From NCBI RefSeq assembly GCF_021730395.1, contig NC_069371.1, forward strand, positions 50,230,001 to 50,294,000: a DNA stretch of 64,000 bases, given 5' to 3'. The DNA comes from Mercenaria mercenaria (taxonomy: Eukaryota > Mollusca > Bivalvia > Venerida > Veneridae). The notes below the pieces were generated by a model that saw only the letters and a program-made list of their open reading frames with translations, was not told the DNA's origin and searched no databases. Within the stretch, counting starts at the first letter, position 1, and each line of letters opens with the position of its first letter. The position numbers and the translations under genes are program-made. This document shows positions 51,522 to 63,275 of this stretch, in pieces.

Positions 51522-51715
51522 TTAACCCTTACCCTGCTAAATTTCTAAAACGAACTTATCCATCTTTAATTTGGACAGTACCAGTAACTGTTAAAAGGGG
51601 TGCTTACCAAAAAGATACTGACTGAATGGCGAACAGTGCAGACCAAGTGCAAGCTGATTTTGTCTGCCCTGGTCGCAAAAGCAGAATCACTTGCCGCCAA
51701 CAGGCTAGTGGTTAA
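51522..51715 (+). mobile_element. TTAA-flanked MITE, best-preserved copy, copy B intron 4
   Basis: TTAACCCTTACCCTGCTAAA at the left and GCTAGTGGTTAA at the right. The interior has 'tttggacagtaccagtaactgttaa', 'gatactgactgaatggcgaa' and 'ggtcgcaaaagcagaatcac'. The family is also seen at 4816, 16481, 22835 and 31806. Confidence 0.78.
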
Positions 51716-52561
51716 AAACCGAAAAGAGCATGTTGCAGTATTACCTTTACTATTGCATAGTTCATGTGTATTTGCACTTTACAGCGTCCAATGATTTAAT
51801 ATATAGGATCTTCTTGAAATGCTTACTACGTATGTTTCGCTTTACCCACTTTAAACATTAAATCTATGTTTTCCAGGACAGTGTCCCAGTAAGGTTTAAA
51901 TACATCCATGTGGTGAATGAACCCGCTGTGTTCGACTACTTGCTCGCACTGGCAAAGCCATTCATGAGTCAACAAACCGTGGACAAAGTATATAACGTCA
52001 TGGATATATTATTTTAAATATATAAACACACCAAGACTTAAACATTACATATAAATCTTTTCTTATGAAATATACATACTGTAATTACCAGTTAGATAAA
52101 TTCGTGTTATATGAAACTTGTTTTATGTGTAAAAGTATGGAACAATATTTAATTTCTCAGCAGCCTCATGGCAGAAAGGATAAATATCTAATGAGTGCAC
52201 TTAATTTAGAAACAATTGTAATATATGTAGAAAAAAATATTTAAGTTAAATTAAGACGTTTTCATGCATTAAAATGTCTGTTAAGATTGTGTTACATATA
52301 TCACTAAAACTGTAAGTAAATGGGACATAAAATGTAACTGATTATAAACTGAAGCACGAAGATGATAATTATATTTTGACAAATGTTTTACAGTGATGAC
52401 AGTACGATTCTTAAAATATGTACATCGATTTAACCTAAATTAGAATATTTCATTTTCAGATGTTGGTACATGGCCATAGACTAGAGGAATAGGCAGAGTA
52501 TTTTGATTTGGAGTACATTCCAGAAGAATATGGGGGAAAGGCTCCCCCATTCTCAAGCCAG

Positions 52562-53312
52562 GTAAATTCTAAAACTTACTGGAGACCACAACTGGAATGA
52601 CAATTTTGTAATAATAAACAGTTTAAGTTCATGTTGTCCATTAACAAGAACACGAAAACAACAGCGGATTTTGCAAGAATTTGAACAAAATTCTAGTTTG
52701 TTTTTCACTGTAATAGATAATACATTTAATTTTGCCATAACTAAAAACGATTGTTGTATTTTATTACATGGAACGTATGCGATATATATTATTTACTTAA
52801 GTTGTTGTTGACCTTACAGTTGTAAAATTTAAAGGGGCACACTCCTAACAGTAAATCAACTCAAAATTATCAAAAATGATAACAGCGTTTATTATTTGTT
52901 CAAAATGATGAATCAATATAAATTTAGTATATATTTTATGAAACAAGTTTTCAGCTAGTTTTTTTGTGCCTGACGCTTTAGAGAACTTTGCTACATATTT
53001 TATAGATACCACGACTGGTTGGTTAATAACATAATAAGAACTCACCAAAGCATTTTTGGTTTTTAATTTTCTTTACAATTAATAGCTAAAGCTCACATAA
53101 TTACGAAAAATTTAACAAAAATGTCTGCGCGCGCAATTTTAAAGATCGACTACTGATAAAATGGACAAGAAAATTATTATTTTTAAAGCTGACCTGTACT
53201 ATCTGAAAAACAGAAAATTCAATAGAACAGTTCATCTCTTTTTCATAACTGCACACTTTTATTCCGAGTATTCTGATAAACCGTCTAGCATTTTAACTTG
53301 CTCTATTTGTAG
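52562..53312. other. Copy B intron 6 without recognised elements
   Basis: AT-rich. About 52828-53100 begins TTTAAAGGGGCACACTCC, a style seen in short dispersed repeats, but no second arm was found. Confidence 0.4.
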
Positions 53313-53680
53313 GAAATGAAGAAGACAATATTAGATTGCGATAAAGAATTTGACGCCGAATCTAAGAATAACCTCGTAAATGCGAAAAGTGACAGGTATA
53401 CGGACGGAATAGCAGGAACATACAGGAAACTTGAAATTTAAACTTAAAGATTAATTAGCTTGAACTTCAGCAGTTCTGTTTTATTTCTCCAAGATGTTCA
53501 ATTGCAGTTAACATTAGACAGAACTTACGGGAAGTTCAAGGTGCAGATCAAGATGTTGTTAACATCATTGGATCATTACTGTACAATATCTAAAACATAC
53601 TGTCACTGTATTATATCATTGGAAGTATGAACTATAACATTTCAATCGACTACGTGAAACATTTCCATTGTTTTTAAGAA

Positions 53681-53686
53681 AATAAA
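53681..53686 (+). terminator. Polyadenylation signal of copy B
   Basis: AATAAA, 240 bp downstream of the terminal TAA. Confidence 0.5.
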
Positions 53687-54686
53687 CAGTTTCCAAAGGA
53701 TTAAAAATGACAGCAGTTTGAAATGCACATTTCTCTTATACTGCAAAAACTGATATAAAAACATGAACGTGAAATGTTTATCATATCATTTTGACTTTTC
53801 CGATCATATATTTTTAATTAAAAACGAAAAGGAGTAAAATCTAGGTATGTAATGATTTTTCATTAAACAGTGCTTTCTATTAGACAAATGCCAATAATAT
53901 GACTATATGTGGACTTTGCTTATCAGTTGTACTCTCTCGAAGTAGTAAAATTTCGTAAATATGCAAAATGACTTCCAGAAATAGGCTGGTTTACAGTAGT
54001 AGACAAGCGTTTGGTTCCATTCCATCAGTTTAGAATCAGTGACAAGAGCTTTTCTAGAGGGGGTGAAGTGTTTGTAAGTGAAATATAGAGTATGCCTTAG
54101 TAAACCTACTAAAGCAGAGAACACGAAACTCCTTTTTTAAAAACTATGTTATTTCACCAAGTTGTTTATCTTACAAGTTTAACTATTAAATAGTGTTCAA
54201 GAATAGTGTTAATTCCAGGGTTAAAGAACTTTGTTCAAAGATGGAGAAGTGAAGTTAATAACTCCAGTAAATGTTTCAGTTATCGTATTTATAAAGAAGA
54301 CTTTATAAAAAAAATCAACATTTTGTCATTGGATCTGGCAATTTAGATACATGAATCACAAATTACTTATGAAAAATTGAAGTTTTCACAAGATAGACAG
54401 AAATCTTAGAACTTGTCACCTTTGCAGTAAACGAGTTTCTTCATCTTTTTAATCACTCTATAGCTGCAAGAAGGAAATATTTAAACGAGTACCATTACAA
54501 AAATCTAAATACTCGCAAATTTTCATAACTGGTGAATAGTGGTGACAAAGCAACATTGATAAAATTACCGATTTTCTGTAAACGCTCTTTAACGGTAGAA
54601 AATTTTGACATGTATATTCGTAATCGCCGTTTATATAATATAGTCATGTTTTGTACTATCACACTTAAATATTATTCCATTACTCC
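53687..54686. other. Gene-free stretch after copy B
   Basis: No exon or repeat recognised; AT-rich. Confidence 0.4.
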
Positions 54687-55515
54687 TACTGGTTGGGAAC
54701 CATTTTCCGGACAGGACCAGTTTCCGGACACATGTAATATCCGCTTTATTTCGTTGTTATTCATGTAATTGTTTCATCTAGATCATTTAGATGTTTGTTC
54801 TTCATGTCTACAACAAACCACTATTTTATAAAGCTGTATAATGTTTAGGTTTTTGATGATAACTCACCTGCATTTACAAAACAACTTTCTGTCTTAACGG
54901 GCATGAAGACAGCATTGCGCACGCGCAGTAGTTCACATATGCCGAGGTATCAAGTGGGGAAGAAAAAATCAAACTACATAATGACTGTCTGCTTATAACA
55001 TGTTCTACTTTTAATTTCACGCCAAAAGTTACGTAAGATGCAGGGCTGTCGATTTTTGCACTAATTTTATTCTATATCTTTTGGAATTATCAAGAATTCG
55101 TATAAGACGAAATTCGCGTTTTTTTTTTTTATAGTCAACCTCGGTTTGCTTTCGTAGCTGCTATTGAACGTCGGGTTATGTTTCATGTGCAATTTTGAAG
55201 AGATGAATGATAAAGAAATGTGTAGAAATAGTTTAATTACTTATTTTGATATCAAATTAACAACAAAGCACTGTAAAATATTTGTCCGGATACGGGTTTT
55301 AAACCTGACGGGAAAAAAATAACTTATTTTAGTGACCCTATTTGAGGCCCCATGGAACCCATATTTTACGTCACAACGCGATGCTGATTACAACATCGGA
55401 TGTGGAAGGAGCTGAAATTTGTGCAGTGTGGGCTCCATTTATTTCAAATATTTTTTTCGGGAATAATGGAGCCGAAATATGAAAATGTGTCCAGAAAATG
55501 GTTCCCAACCAGTGG
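54687..55515. mobile_element. Inverted-repeat element of about 830 bp
   Basis: TACTGGTTGGGAACCATTTT at 54687 is mirrored by AAAATGGTTCCCAACCAGTG ending at about 55515. Complementarity continues into CCGGACA/TGTCCAG. A further 'gtccgga' phrase lies inside at 55283. No transposase. Confidence 0.7.
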
Positions 55516-55577
55516 TATTCATTGTCATTTTGCCATTTTCTTATTTTGTTATTGTTTATTTTGTTGTTGTCAGATGT

Positions 55578-55612
55578 TTTTTTTTTTTTTTTTTTTTTTT
55601 TTGTTTTTTTTT
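55578..55612 (+). repeat. Poly-T tract
   Basis: A run of T broken by one G. It makes a low-complexity open frame that should not be called a gene. Confidence 0.8.
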
Positions 55613-55981
55613 TAATTAATGGGCCTTGACCTTATCAATAAAGTTAACTTGAAACTTGGTAAGTATTATCAAGGTTGTCCGGTCAACGTAAAATTACACT
55701 AGCATCTTTTATATACACTATAGTCTAACTGTATGATGTTATTTTGATAGTTGTACTTTCATATTTCGTAGACATGTAAGCGTTCAAAATTCACCGTAAG
55801 ATGATTTTTTTGGTTTTGGAATGTATACTAAAGATGGTGCATGCATTAATATGCTGAACCGTGCCTTTGGTTTTAATAACACTGTACATATCTTACTAGA
55901 GGTTCCAGTGAGAAGTCTCCTGCAAATACATACTGAACGTGGAAAGAAATCTGTTTAACCTTGAAGACCATTTATTTATTT

Positions 55982-56232
55982 GGGTTTTACGGCGCACCAA
56001 CACAGTATAGGTCATTTGGCGCCAAACAGGACTACAAATTTTGGTTCCACACCTCATTTACATCGAAATAAAAACATGAGGTATGGAATCAAAATTTGCA
56101 TACCTGCTGGAATCACAGAGTTACTGCAAAACCATGTGTTAAGACCCTATTAGTCGCCTCTTACGATCATGCAAGGGTAAGGTAGTGGTTCCAATTCTTT
56201 TCATTCACAGATCGTCCCAGAACCACATGGGG
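55982..56232 (+). repeat. SINE-like dispersed repeat
   Basis: 'gggttttacggcgcaccaac', then a hairpin-forming 'ccacacctcattt...catgaggtatgg', then 'tagtcgcctcttacgatcat' and 'cagaaccacatgggg'. Its first half recurs at 36785-36905. A tRNA-like origin is possible from the end sequence but is not clear. Confidence 0.6.
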
Positions 56233-58099
56233 CTGATGACTATTTTAATCCGTTCTATAGACAATAGCATACAACTGCATAGCAAACTGAAGACTGTGGC
56301 GTTGGTGTTACACTGACATTCAAATCTATGTGTCGTTCACAATGGACTAAGTTCCCAATGTTTTCCAGAGCAATATTTACTATTATATATAATATAAGAT
56401 TCACACTATGTACCCGGATAATCCTAACTATGTTCAGCGACCCTAACTCAGTGCCAACATGGCTGACAGAAAGACGATGTATGTAGTTAATTTCCTTGTC
56501 TTTTTTCATGTTTTTATGTTAGTATGCAATGTTAGCGTAAAACTTTTGATAGTCATAATATCCTGTATTGATAACATGTTTTGTGTACTAAATATTTCAA
56601 TCGAAAAGTCACATTATATGACTGGAATTCATTAAAATGTACTCAAAGTTTAAGTCTTCAAAATGAACATGTTTTATGTTTCTAACTGTTTCAAAGTACC
56701 AGAAATTGCAGAAGACCTTACATATCAAATGAAATTAGTTCCATAAAAAATCTCTTTGGACAGTGTTTAACAGTATCAAAGTTTGAAATTGATTTTTATA
56801 GCTTAAAAATTGTATTGATTAGAGGTGGGTTTAAATTGCGGATAATTCCTAACGGGATAGGAAACAGTGCGGGAAAATACGAACTTAGAATGGATAAACA
56901 CCTAACCAAACGAAAACGGCTGTTCGTCTGTGCTTTATTTAAAATGGACTGTTGAGTGTTTCGAAGTTCTTTGACCTACCCACCACCCCTGCAGGGATGT
57001 GGGATTCCCAAAACTTATCCGACTCGTGACTTTTGCCGGCGGACAAGTGCATTTTTCATTCTGTGTGTCCGCGGACAAGCATACTTTTTTCAGTGGGGAA
57101 AATGAGAAAAACAAAATTATCATTAGTTTTGTGTTGCTTTAAAGGGTGTATGGAGGTGATAAAGATAAGGGTTCTTTGACAAGGCCCTCGCACATACTGT
57201 AACCGGTGACTATGATAAAATATCAGAAAAAGATTTAGGTACAAGAAATTTTTTTAACGTCGGAATAAGTATAAGAATAAAAAATAAAAATAAGAAGAGT
57301 CACATTTTACAACATGCATTTAAAAAAACATAAAAGAAGAAATCATATACATGCTAAAGGGAGCATAAGAACTTAAAGTAGCTGAAGAAAACCATTTGCA
57401 TCATCAGCATGCATATAGCATTCTGTAACTAAAGCTAAAAAAGGAAAACAAGGGTTACACACACAGAACTAAAAAGGACATTTAAAGACATCAGAAACGT
57501 AAACAACTTAAAAAAAGTATTATGACAAGTTTGTAAGTAGAATTCCAACTGCTGAGACAATAAGTCACTGTCAAAGGAAATATTGGAGCCAGTAGTCAGC
57601 CAAATTAAAATCAAAAGCACACAGAGATCGCAAGTATGACTAAAACAAGTCAGAACGTTTTAAGAGTCTTTCTCTGAATTCATCTGGCTTTGCACCATTG
57701 CATGGGCATTTATTTCGGGCATGACCTCAAAAGATCCCTAACCTGCTTACGCGATTTCAGACTTTAATAAACGTTAAAAGGCAAATATTTCAACAGCTTA
57801 TTTTTTTACCACAGTTACTGTGATATGCTTTCTTTTCATTGTCATAAATAAAGAACTCGATCTCCAGTCTATTTGCGCTTTATGAAGGTTTAAATATTAC
57901 AAATCAGAGCAAGTAAAAATTTGACTATGGACAAGTGGATTTTAAAGTGTCCGTGGACAAGTAAAAAATGTAAGGAAAACCCACACCCCTGCCCCGTCAT
58001 CCATGCATCAATCCCCCCCCCCCCCCCCCACCACAAAACCACCACACCACACACTTTTCTCCTTTTTTACCGTCTGAAATATATCTATTTAATAATTAA

Positions 58100-58330
58100 T
58101 CATAAATCTAATCCCAACTTGTCCATGTGGTGAAGAAGGTCAGACTGCGGAATATACTTCAGAGATGTAAAAGGCAGGGACCAGGAGCGAGCTGCGATTT
58201 GGCCGGTAGATACCTCAATCCACCAGAAAATTGTATGGAGACATTGAGGATCTGCGGCAAACCACAAGTTTCATCGAGGCTACTGGTCTGACAGTGTAGT
58301 CGCGAACGATAAGAAGAAGAAGAAGATCCC
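58100..58330 (+). mobile_element. 3' end of an I-like LINE (C-terminus of ORF2)
   Basis: The translation gives the usual C-terminal zinc-binding and tail motif of I-superclade LINE polyproteins: PTCPCGEEGQTAEY, then (after a frame change near 58160) QERAAIWPVDTSIHQKI, then (after another near 58240) a segment corresponding to 'EDLRQTTxFIEATGLTV'. A stop follows, then a short (AAG)n tail at about 58312-58328. Only about 230 bp remain, heavily 5'-truncated as typical for LINEs. Confidence 0.7.
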
Positions 58331-58429
58331 ATTTAAACAATATCAAAACTATTCCATTAGCGCCTCTATAAAAACCTCTTACACTATACGATATACAAGA
58401 TTTGAAACAAACACAGTTCTTCTGAAACA

Positions 58430-58430
<1 letters not shown>

Positions 58431-58467
<37 letters not shown>

Positions 58468-58498
58468 CACAGAGAGAGAGAGAGATGGAGGGAGAGAG
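58431..58498 (+). repeat. (GT)n(GA)n microsatellite
   Basis: TG dinucleotides followed by GA dinucleotides. It gives arginine/glutamate-rich or serine/leucine-rich shadow frames. Confidence 0.9.
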
Positions 58499-59303
58499 TG
58501 TTTGGGGTTACAGAACTTCGAACATTGGTGGTATTAAACAATTTCTTATATAATAATATATTAATTTTGACTTTTATACTGAGTTATTTTGGAGGGTTTA
58601 TCCAGATTTTTGCAAACATTGCTATTTGCATGATATTAAAATCATGAAAAAATATTTGACTGTAGTGGGGATACATATAACATCTTGTAAAATTTTAAAG
58701 ACAAAGTTTGAAGACAATACTGCTTATAAAGTAATGTTTACAATAATCAGACCATGCCCATGTCAACTCATTCATTTCTATAGAATACTAGTCAGTTTGG
58801 TGTTTATACGTCACGCAATTTCGTGTAAGTTAGGTTTATATCGATTCCTCATGTAAACTGAGTTCGGTTTTTATCAACTCAAGGTTAGGTTTTTATCCCT
58901 TTTCTCGCTGTCAGTACATTTGAACATTATTGGTCAACATGTAGTTTTGGTTAACAACATAGTGTAACGGCCTATAAAGAGTATATCTTTGCTTTCAAAC
59001 AACAAAATAGTCGAGGCATCAAAGCATAGAAGTATTTTTTAAAGATTTTTTGTAAAAGTTTTCATTGAAAAAGTTGCCTTGTTCGTCGTTTTTCCACCTG
59101 AAAACACAAGGGTTGATATATTTAACATGATACATTTTGAAATAAATATACACTTGATCAATGGAGATAGATATAACAACAGAAACATTCCTTTATACAT
59201 CGTAATTACACAGAAAACAAAGTTGAATCGGCTTTACATCCGCCATGTTGGCACTGAGTTGGGTCGCTGAACAGAGTTAAGATTATCCAGGTACATAGCG
59301 TGA

Positions 59304-61091
59304 TATTGGCCTATTCATGCACACTTAAAATAAAAAATTTAAACTTCTAAAATTCGCCTATGATTTTAAAGATATTCGTTTGAATATACTAAAACTGAAA
59401 TTTTATAAATAGTGCTTACATTATTATGTAGAATGACACGGAGAATTTGGATCAAGACATCAATATATTTTAAAAATAAAACCTTGAATGTTCACTAGCG
59501 TGTTTGTCTTCTGGTGGGATTATTTTAATATGTATAACAAGTAAAGAGAGGTAACTCATTTTAAAGACCTGACATTTAATAGCACAACTGTATATAGTCA
59601 TATATAACCATGCAAATAAACAATATTAAAATGCAATAATACGTTGCCAACAACATATTTTAATATTTCATACTATTGCACTGAAACATGTAAAATTAAT
59701 GGTAGTAGCCAACGATCTCGAACTTGGTGCAGTACATAAACTAAATCCTAAACTTTTCCGCAAAACACCTTTGAATGCGAGTTTATGTGATATTTTAAGT
59801 TATTACGAATACACACATTTTTCTTTAATTGCAAAAGGTTTAATTTTAGTAGTGCCTATAATGATATTTAGAAGTTGTTTTTGTTGAATATAATTCATAT
59901 AATTATCAACATAACTTGATCCCAAAATGTATCAATTATACGTTCTAGGAAGAAGCACCTCCACAAGAATCAGGAAAGAGACGACAGTCTAGTGAAATAT
60001 GTATTACGTTTTCAAGTCCATTAAAACGTTCTACATCTAGTGCTAATACAATGGTGCGAAACACACGTCATTGTGGCAAGTGAACTTACGTTTTGCGCCA
60101 GTCAACTAGTTAAATTCCCCCGTGGTGTTTTTGCTACAAAACTTTCTAAATGCTGTCCTGCCGCTTTCCTTCTAATGTACGTTACTTACATAATTCTCTT
60201 ATTGCCTTCATCTGAATTGAATGAATGCAGGGCAGTGAATTACACGTAGCATGTGGTAAGCCTTGCTCCTTCTATTTCATCCTTGACTTAAAACGCTCCA
60301 TTTAGATGTTTCTAACTCTATATTTCTATGTTTCCGTGCGTCTTCTACACTATCACTGAACCGATCTCTTGCACTTCCGGTGATATTTCATTCGTGTTAA
60401 AGTGAGGATCATGAACGACAACTCTGCTCGGAGATTGGCAACATGCCTGGGGCTAATTTCCACTACCGGACATCCGGACATGGTTTTATGGCTCTTTAGC
60501 CTGTGTCCCCCCCCCCCCCCCCCCCCCCCAACCCCCGATGTCTGGTTACGGTATCGCTCAATATCACGCGGCTTATATAATTTTCATTTATATAAATTAC
60601 TTTGATTATATTTTCTTGTGTCTTTGCATGAACATGTATTCAGGTTTTAAAAGTAATCGCATAAATTGATTAAAACATTTAGATTTTAAAAACAGTCGTC
60701 TGTTACTTGAGAAAATGGTAGATTGAAGGCAATGTCAGTTTTAATCTTAGAAATATATTTTTGCAACTGCTTTATCATAAACAGGCAACATTTATTTAAT
60801 ATCATGTTCCTCATTCTAACCGATAATGTTACTTACTCTTCATCGAAGTCTTGCGGCTAAACACATTAATTATATTCGAGTAAAATATACCAGCAAGTCT
60901 AAATGTGACTGAAAATCAGATTTTGTTCAAAGTTTGTAGTATTTTCTATCCGGTTTTCCATTTAACGGTTTCCCCACAAGATATATTAGTCCAATTGAAA
61001 GCAAAATGTACGCGGTGCCAGAGTTGACTTATACTACTGCATGCGCACAATAACGCCGCATAGCAGCATAGCCGCATAAACGTGGTTTTTT
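59304..61091. other. Gene-free stretch
   Basis: No supported exon. A poly-C run lies at about 60508-60529. An open stretch at 59949-60083 behind a TTCTAG acceptor-like site was examined and not called. Confidence 0.45.
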
Positions 61092-61870
61092 TTTTTTCGT
61101 TTATGCAGTGATTTTCAACGCATAAACGTTTATGCGGCGACGCTCAACGCATAAAGCAGAAATTGCTTATATGGGGCGCAACTGTGCCTTTTTGCCACAT
61201 AAAGAGGGTTAACTTAACAATTTAAAAATAGAGTTCTAATTTTCAAAAAAAAACGAGGTATGACGTTGATGAGATGATGATGATGAGATGATAGTTGTGG
61301 GATGATGATGGTGGGGGTGGGTTGTGATTGTGGTGAATGATCGTGGTTGTGAGATGTTGTTGATTAATGATGATTTAAGATTAGGGCGTAAAAATATTAA
61401 ATGTCTTTTGAAAAAATACGGGAAAAGTAGGCAGGCAAATTGGTCAAATTTAAGGGAATATTTTAAAGTTGAGCCAAATTGAAAGTTGAAAATAAATTAT
61501 TATTCCCCTTTGGGGTGTTCACATCTACATTTTCTTGGTTACAAATGACTAGTGCCTAAACACAATCAATGAAAGAAAGACGTCCTGATGACCCTATATC
61601 AGTCATCTGAGTCCTCTTGTTCAAGTGCCCAAAACTAATGTTGTGTTGAAATTTTTGGAAACAATATAACCTTTAAAAGTTTTTTCCTTTCGTTGCCTGG
61701 TAACCAGAGATATACGCTGATGACCTAGACGTGAATAAATTTCACAATCGCACAATTACCAGTGGTTCTTGACAAGGAAATAAATTTTTAGCTCATCTGA
61801 GCACAAAGAGCACATGTGGAGTTGTGAGGATTGTTGGATTTGTTTGTCCGTCCCTTAACAATTGACTTTT

Positions 61871-62063
61871 CTAAAACGTTTGAAATGACGTTGAAAGTGT
61901 GCATTGTCAGGGGTACATGCCCGTCAGTCTGACAAAAAGGGGAGAATATATGTTACGTCATACGACGATTCGATTTTCTGATTGTCCCAAATGACGGAGA
62001 TGTGCGTTGTCGTAACATATATTCCCGCCTTTAGTTGGGCTAAACGTCATTTCAAACGTTTTC
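61871..62063. mobile_element. MITE-like inverted repeat
   Basis: AAAACGTTTGAAATGACGTT is mirrored by AACGTCATTTCAAACGTTTT, and inner GGGGAGAATATATGTTACG by CGTAACATATATTCCCGCC. The centre is near 61968. Upstream is 'tttttagctcatctgagcac', itself palindromic. Confidence 0.75.
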
Positions 62064-62230
62064 GCAGAAAGATCAATTGGTTTGGTTCACATTTAAACCG
62101 ATTTTACTAAATCTTTGTCAGAATTTACGTCTCTAAAAGTCTAGTTCAAAGCTTGGGTTTAAATGGACACAAAAAACTAAGTCCGATCTTGATGAAACTT
62201 TAAACTACCACTATTTTACTAGTATGTGTT

Positions 62231-62947
62231 TTAAAGACATTTCGAGTTTTCATGTTTTTTCATATAGACAAAGAAGGAAAAATTACAAACTTTCAATAGA
62301 AATTTTCTTAACTTGGCATGATTATAGAATATTACCTCAGGAAGAAATTAGAGAAAAAAATCGGGGTCACCCTTTCCCACTTTTTGAGTTATCTGCCCTT
62401 GAATCTGAGATTTTCACTATTTTAGGTCATTTTCAAGGGGAGATAAATTGGGGTATAGTCATACCAATTGCCATTTGAAATAAATGGTTCTTACTTTATT
62501 CCGTGTCATTGTACCAACTTTACAGAACTTTCATCAGACAGATAGCTTTCAATAATCTCTAACGCGAACAAATATTTTTTTTTTAAATTATCTCCCTTTT
62601 TCAAGGAAAAGCAATATGTTTTCTCATTGAAGTAAGCAATAATTCTATTTGAAAGAATTATTTAAACTTTGCAGAATGTCTGAAATTGAGATAACAAACA
62701 AGAATAGAAATTGTATGAAGTATCAGTAGGCTTGATTTTGAGTTATCTGCCCTTGAAAATGCCATAAAATAGCAAAAATCACAGATTCAAGGGCAGATAA
62801 CTCAAAACGTAGGACGGTGACCCCCGATTTTTTTCTCATAAATTTCTTCCTGATGTGATTTTCTTTAAAACAATTCTGTGGAACAGTTTGCAATTTTCCT
62901 TCTTTGTCTATATGGAAAAAAAACACGAAACTTCCGAAATCGTCTTT
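62231..62947. repeat. Large inverted repeat, arms about 210 bp
   Basis: The left arm 62231-62447 and right arm 62735-62947 are reverse complements with scattered mismatches. Landmarks: 'catatagacaaagaaggaaaa', 'tcaggaagaaatt', 'aaaaaaatcgggg', 'gagttatctgcccttgaatct'. A spacer of about 290 bp separates them. Both arms happen to be open in the same sense. Confidence 0.8.
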
Positions 62948-63035
62948 AATTGTTTTTTATGCAGCAAAAGTGTGCCTTTTTGCCACATAAGAAAGTCCTG
63001 TTTATGCGTTGAAAATCACCGCATAAACGAAAAAC

Positions 63036-63275
63036 AAGAGGGCCATGATGGCCCTATATCGCTCACCTGTTATCATTGCACTTGAGGACAAGAAGGTCCT
63101 CAGAAAAAAATATCTAAGTCCAAAGGACAGGAACAACAAAGGGAAGAAATTTAACCAAAAAGATTTTTTTTTTTTTTTACAAGGTATAGATATGTTAAAA
63201 TACACCTAAAAATTGGAGGTACCATCCATGTTGTACCACAGAAAACTGGTCTCGTGTTTTCCCTACGGCAAATCG
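63036..63275 (-). repeat. Dispersed repeat related to 40683-40915
   Basis: It starts 'gagggccatgatggccctat' (a small palindrome) and 'cgctcacctgt'. Its far part is the reverse complement of the segment at 40750-40860. Confidence 0.7.

Larger units (their letters stand above)
48085..53441 (+). pseudogene. CRAL-TRIO paralogue (copy B), start lost and in-frame TAG
   Basis: Seven exons align one-to-one with copy A: 48085-48193, 48530-48769, 49170-49246, 51175-51291, 51877-51987, 52460-52561 and 53313-53441 (TAA). All GT-AG sites and phases are kept, 294 residues excluding stops. Exon 1 opens ISDDDLIKLAKEELNEIPEK with no ATG; compared with copy A, the segment holding the start codon and first 12-14 residues is missing. 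In exon 6, codon 52490-52492 is TAG where copy A has TTG (EELAEYF), which removes the last 66 codons, including the end of the lipid-binding fold. Exon 2 is nearly identical in protein to copy A, so inactivation is recent. An unseen in-frame upstream exon could restore a start but not the C-terminus. Introns hold a SINE, a satellite and a MITE. AATAAA lies at 53681. Confidence 0.85.
56401..59303. mobile_element. Possible 2.9-kb element bounded by 63-bp inverted repeats
   Basis: The left arm 56401-56463 (TCACACTATGTACCCGGATA...) and right arm 59242-59303 (...ATCCAGGTACATAGCGTGA) are reverse complements with four substitutions and one single-base indel by my alignment. No transposase is recognisable between them and no clear target duplication was found. 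The interior holds a LINE fragment and simple repeats. It may be a decayed DNA transposon or two opposed copies of one repeat end. Confidence 0.5.
61095..63036. repeat. Opposed copies of a GCATAAAC repeat around a composite inverted structure
   Basis: TTTTTCGTTTATGCAGTGAT at 61095 is mirrored by ATCACCGCATAAACGAAAAA ending near 63034. 'tgtgcctttttgccacataa' occurs in direct orientation just inside both (about 61186 and 62971). A GAT/GTG low-complexity tract lies at 61260-61375. Two smaller inverted repeats lie within. Confidence 0.55.

Noticed and set aside
58432-58647. Frames over the GT/GA microsatellite
   Set aside because: Low-complexity artefacts of dinucleotide repeats.
56401-59303. 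Naming the element CACTA/EnSpm from its CACTA-like end
   Set aside because: Only the first bases fit; no 2-3 bp target duplication and no transposase were seen.
59949-60083. Possible exon behind a TTCTAG acceptor (EEAPPQESGKRRQSS...)
   Set aside because: About 45 codons, weak pyrimidine tract, no family signal and no partner exon found.
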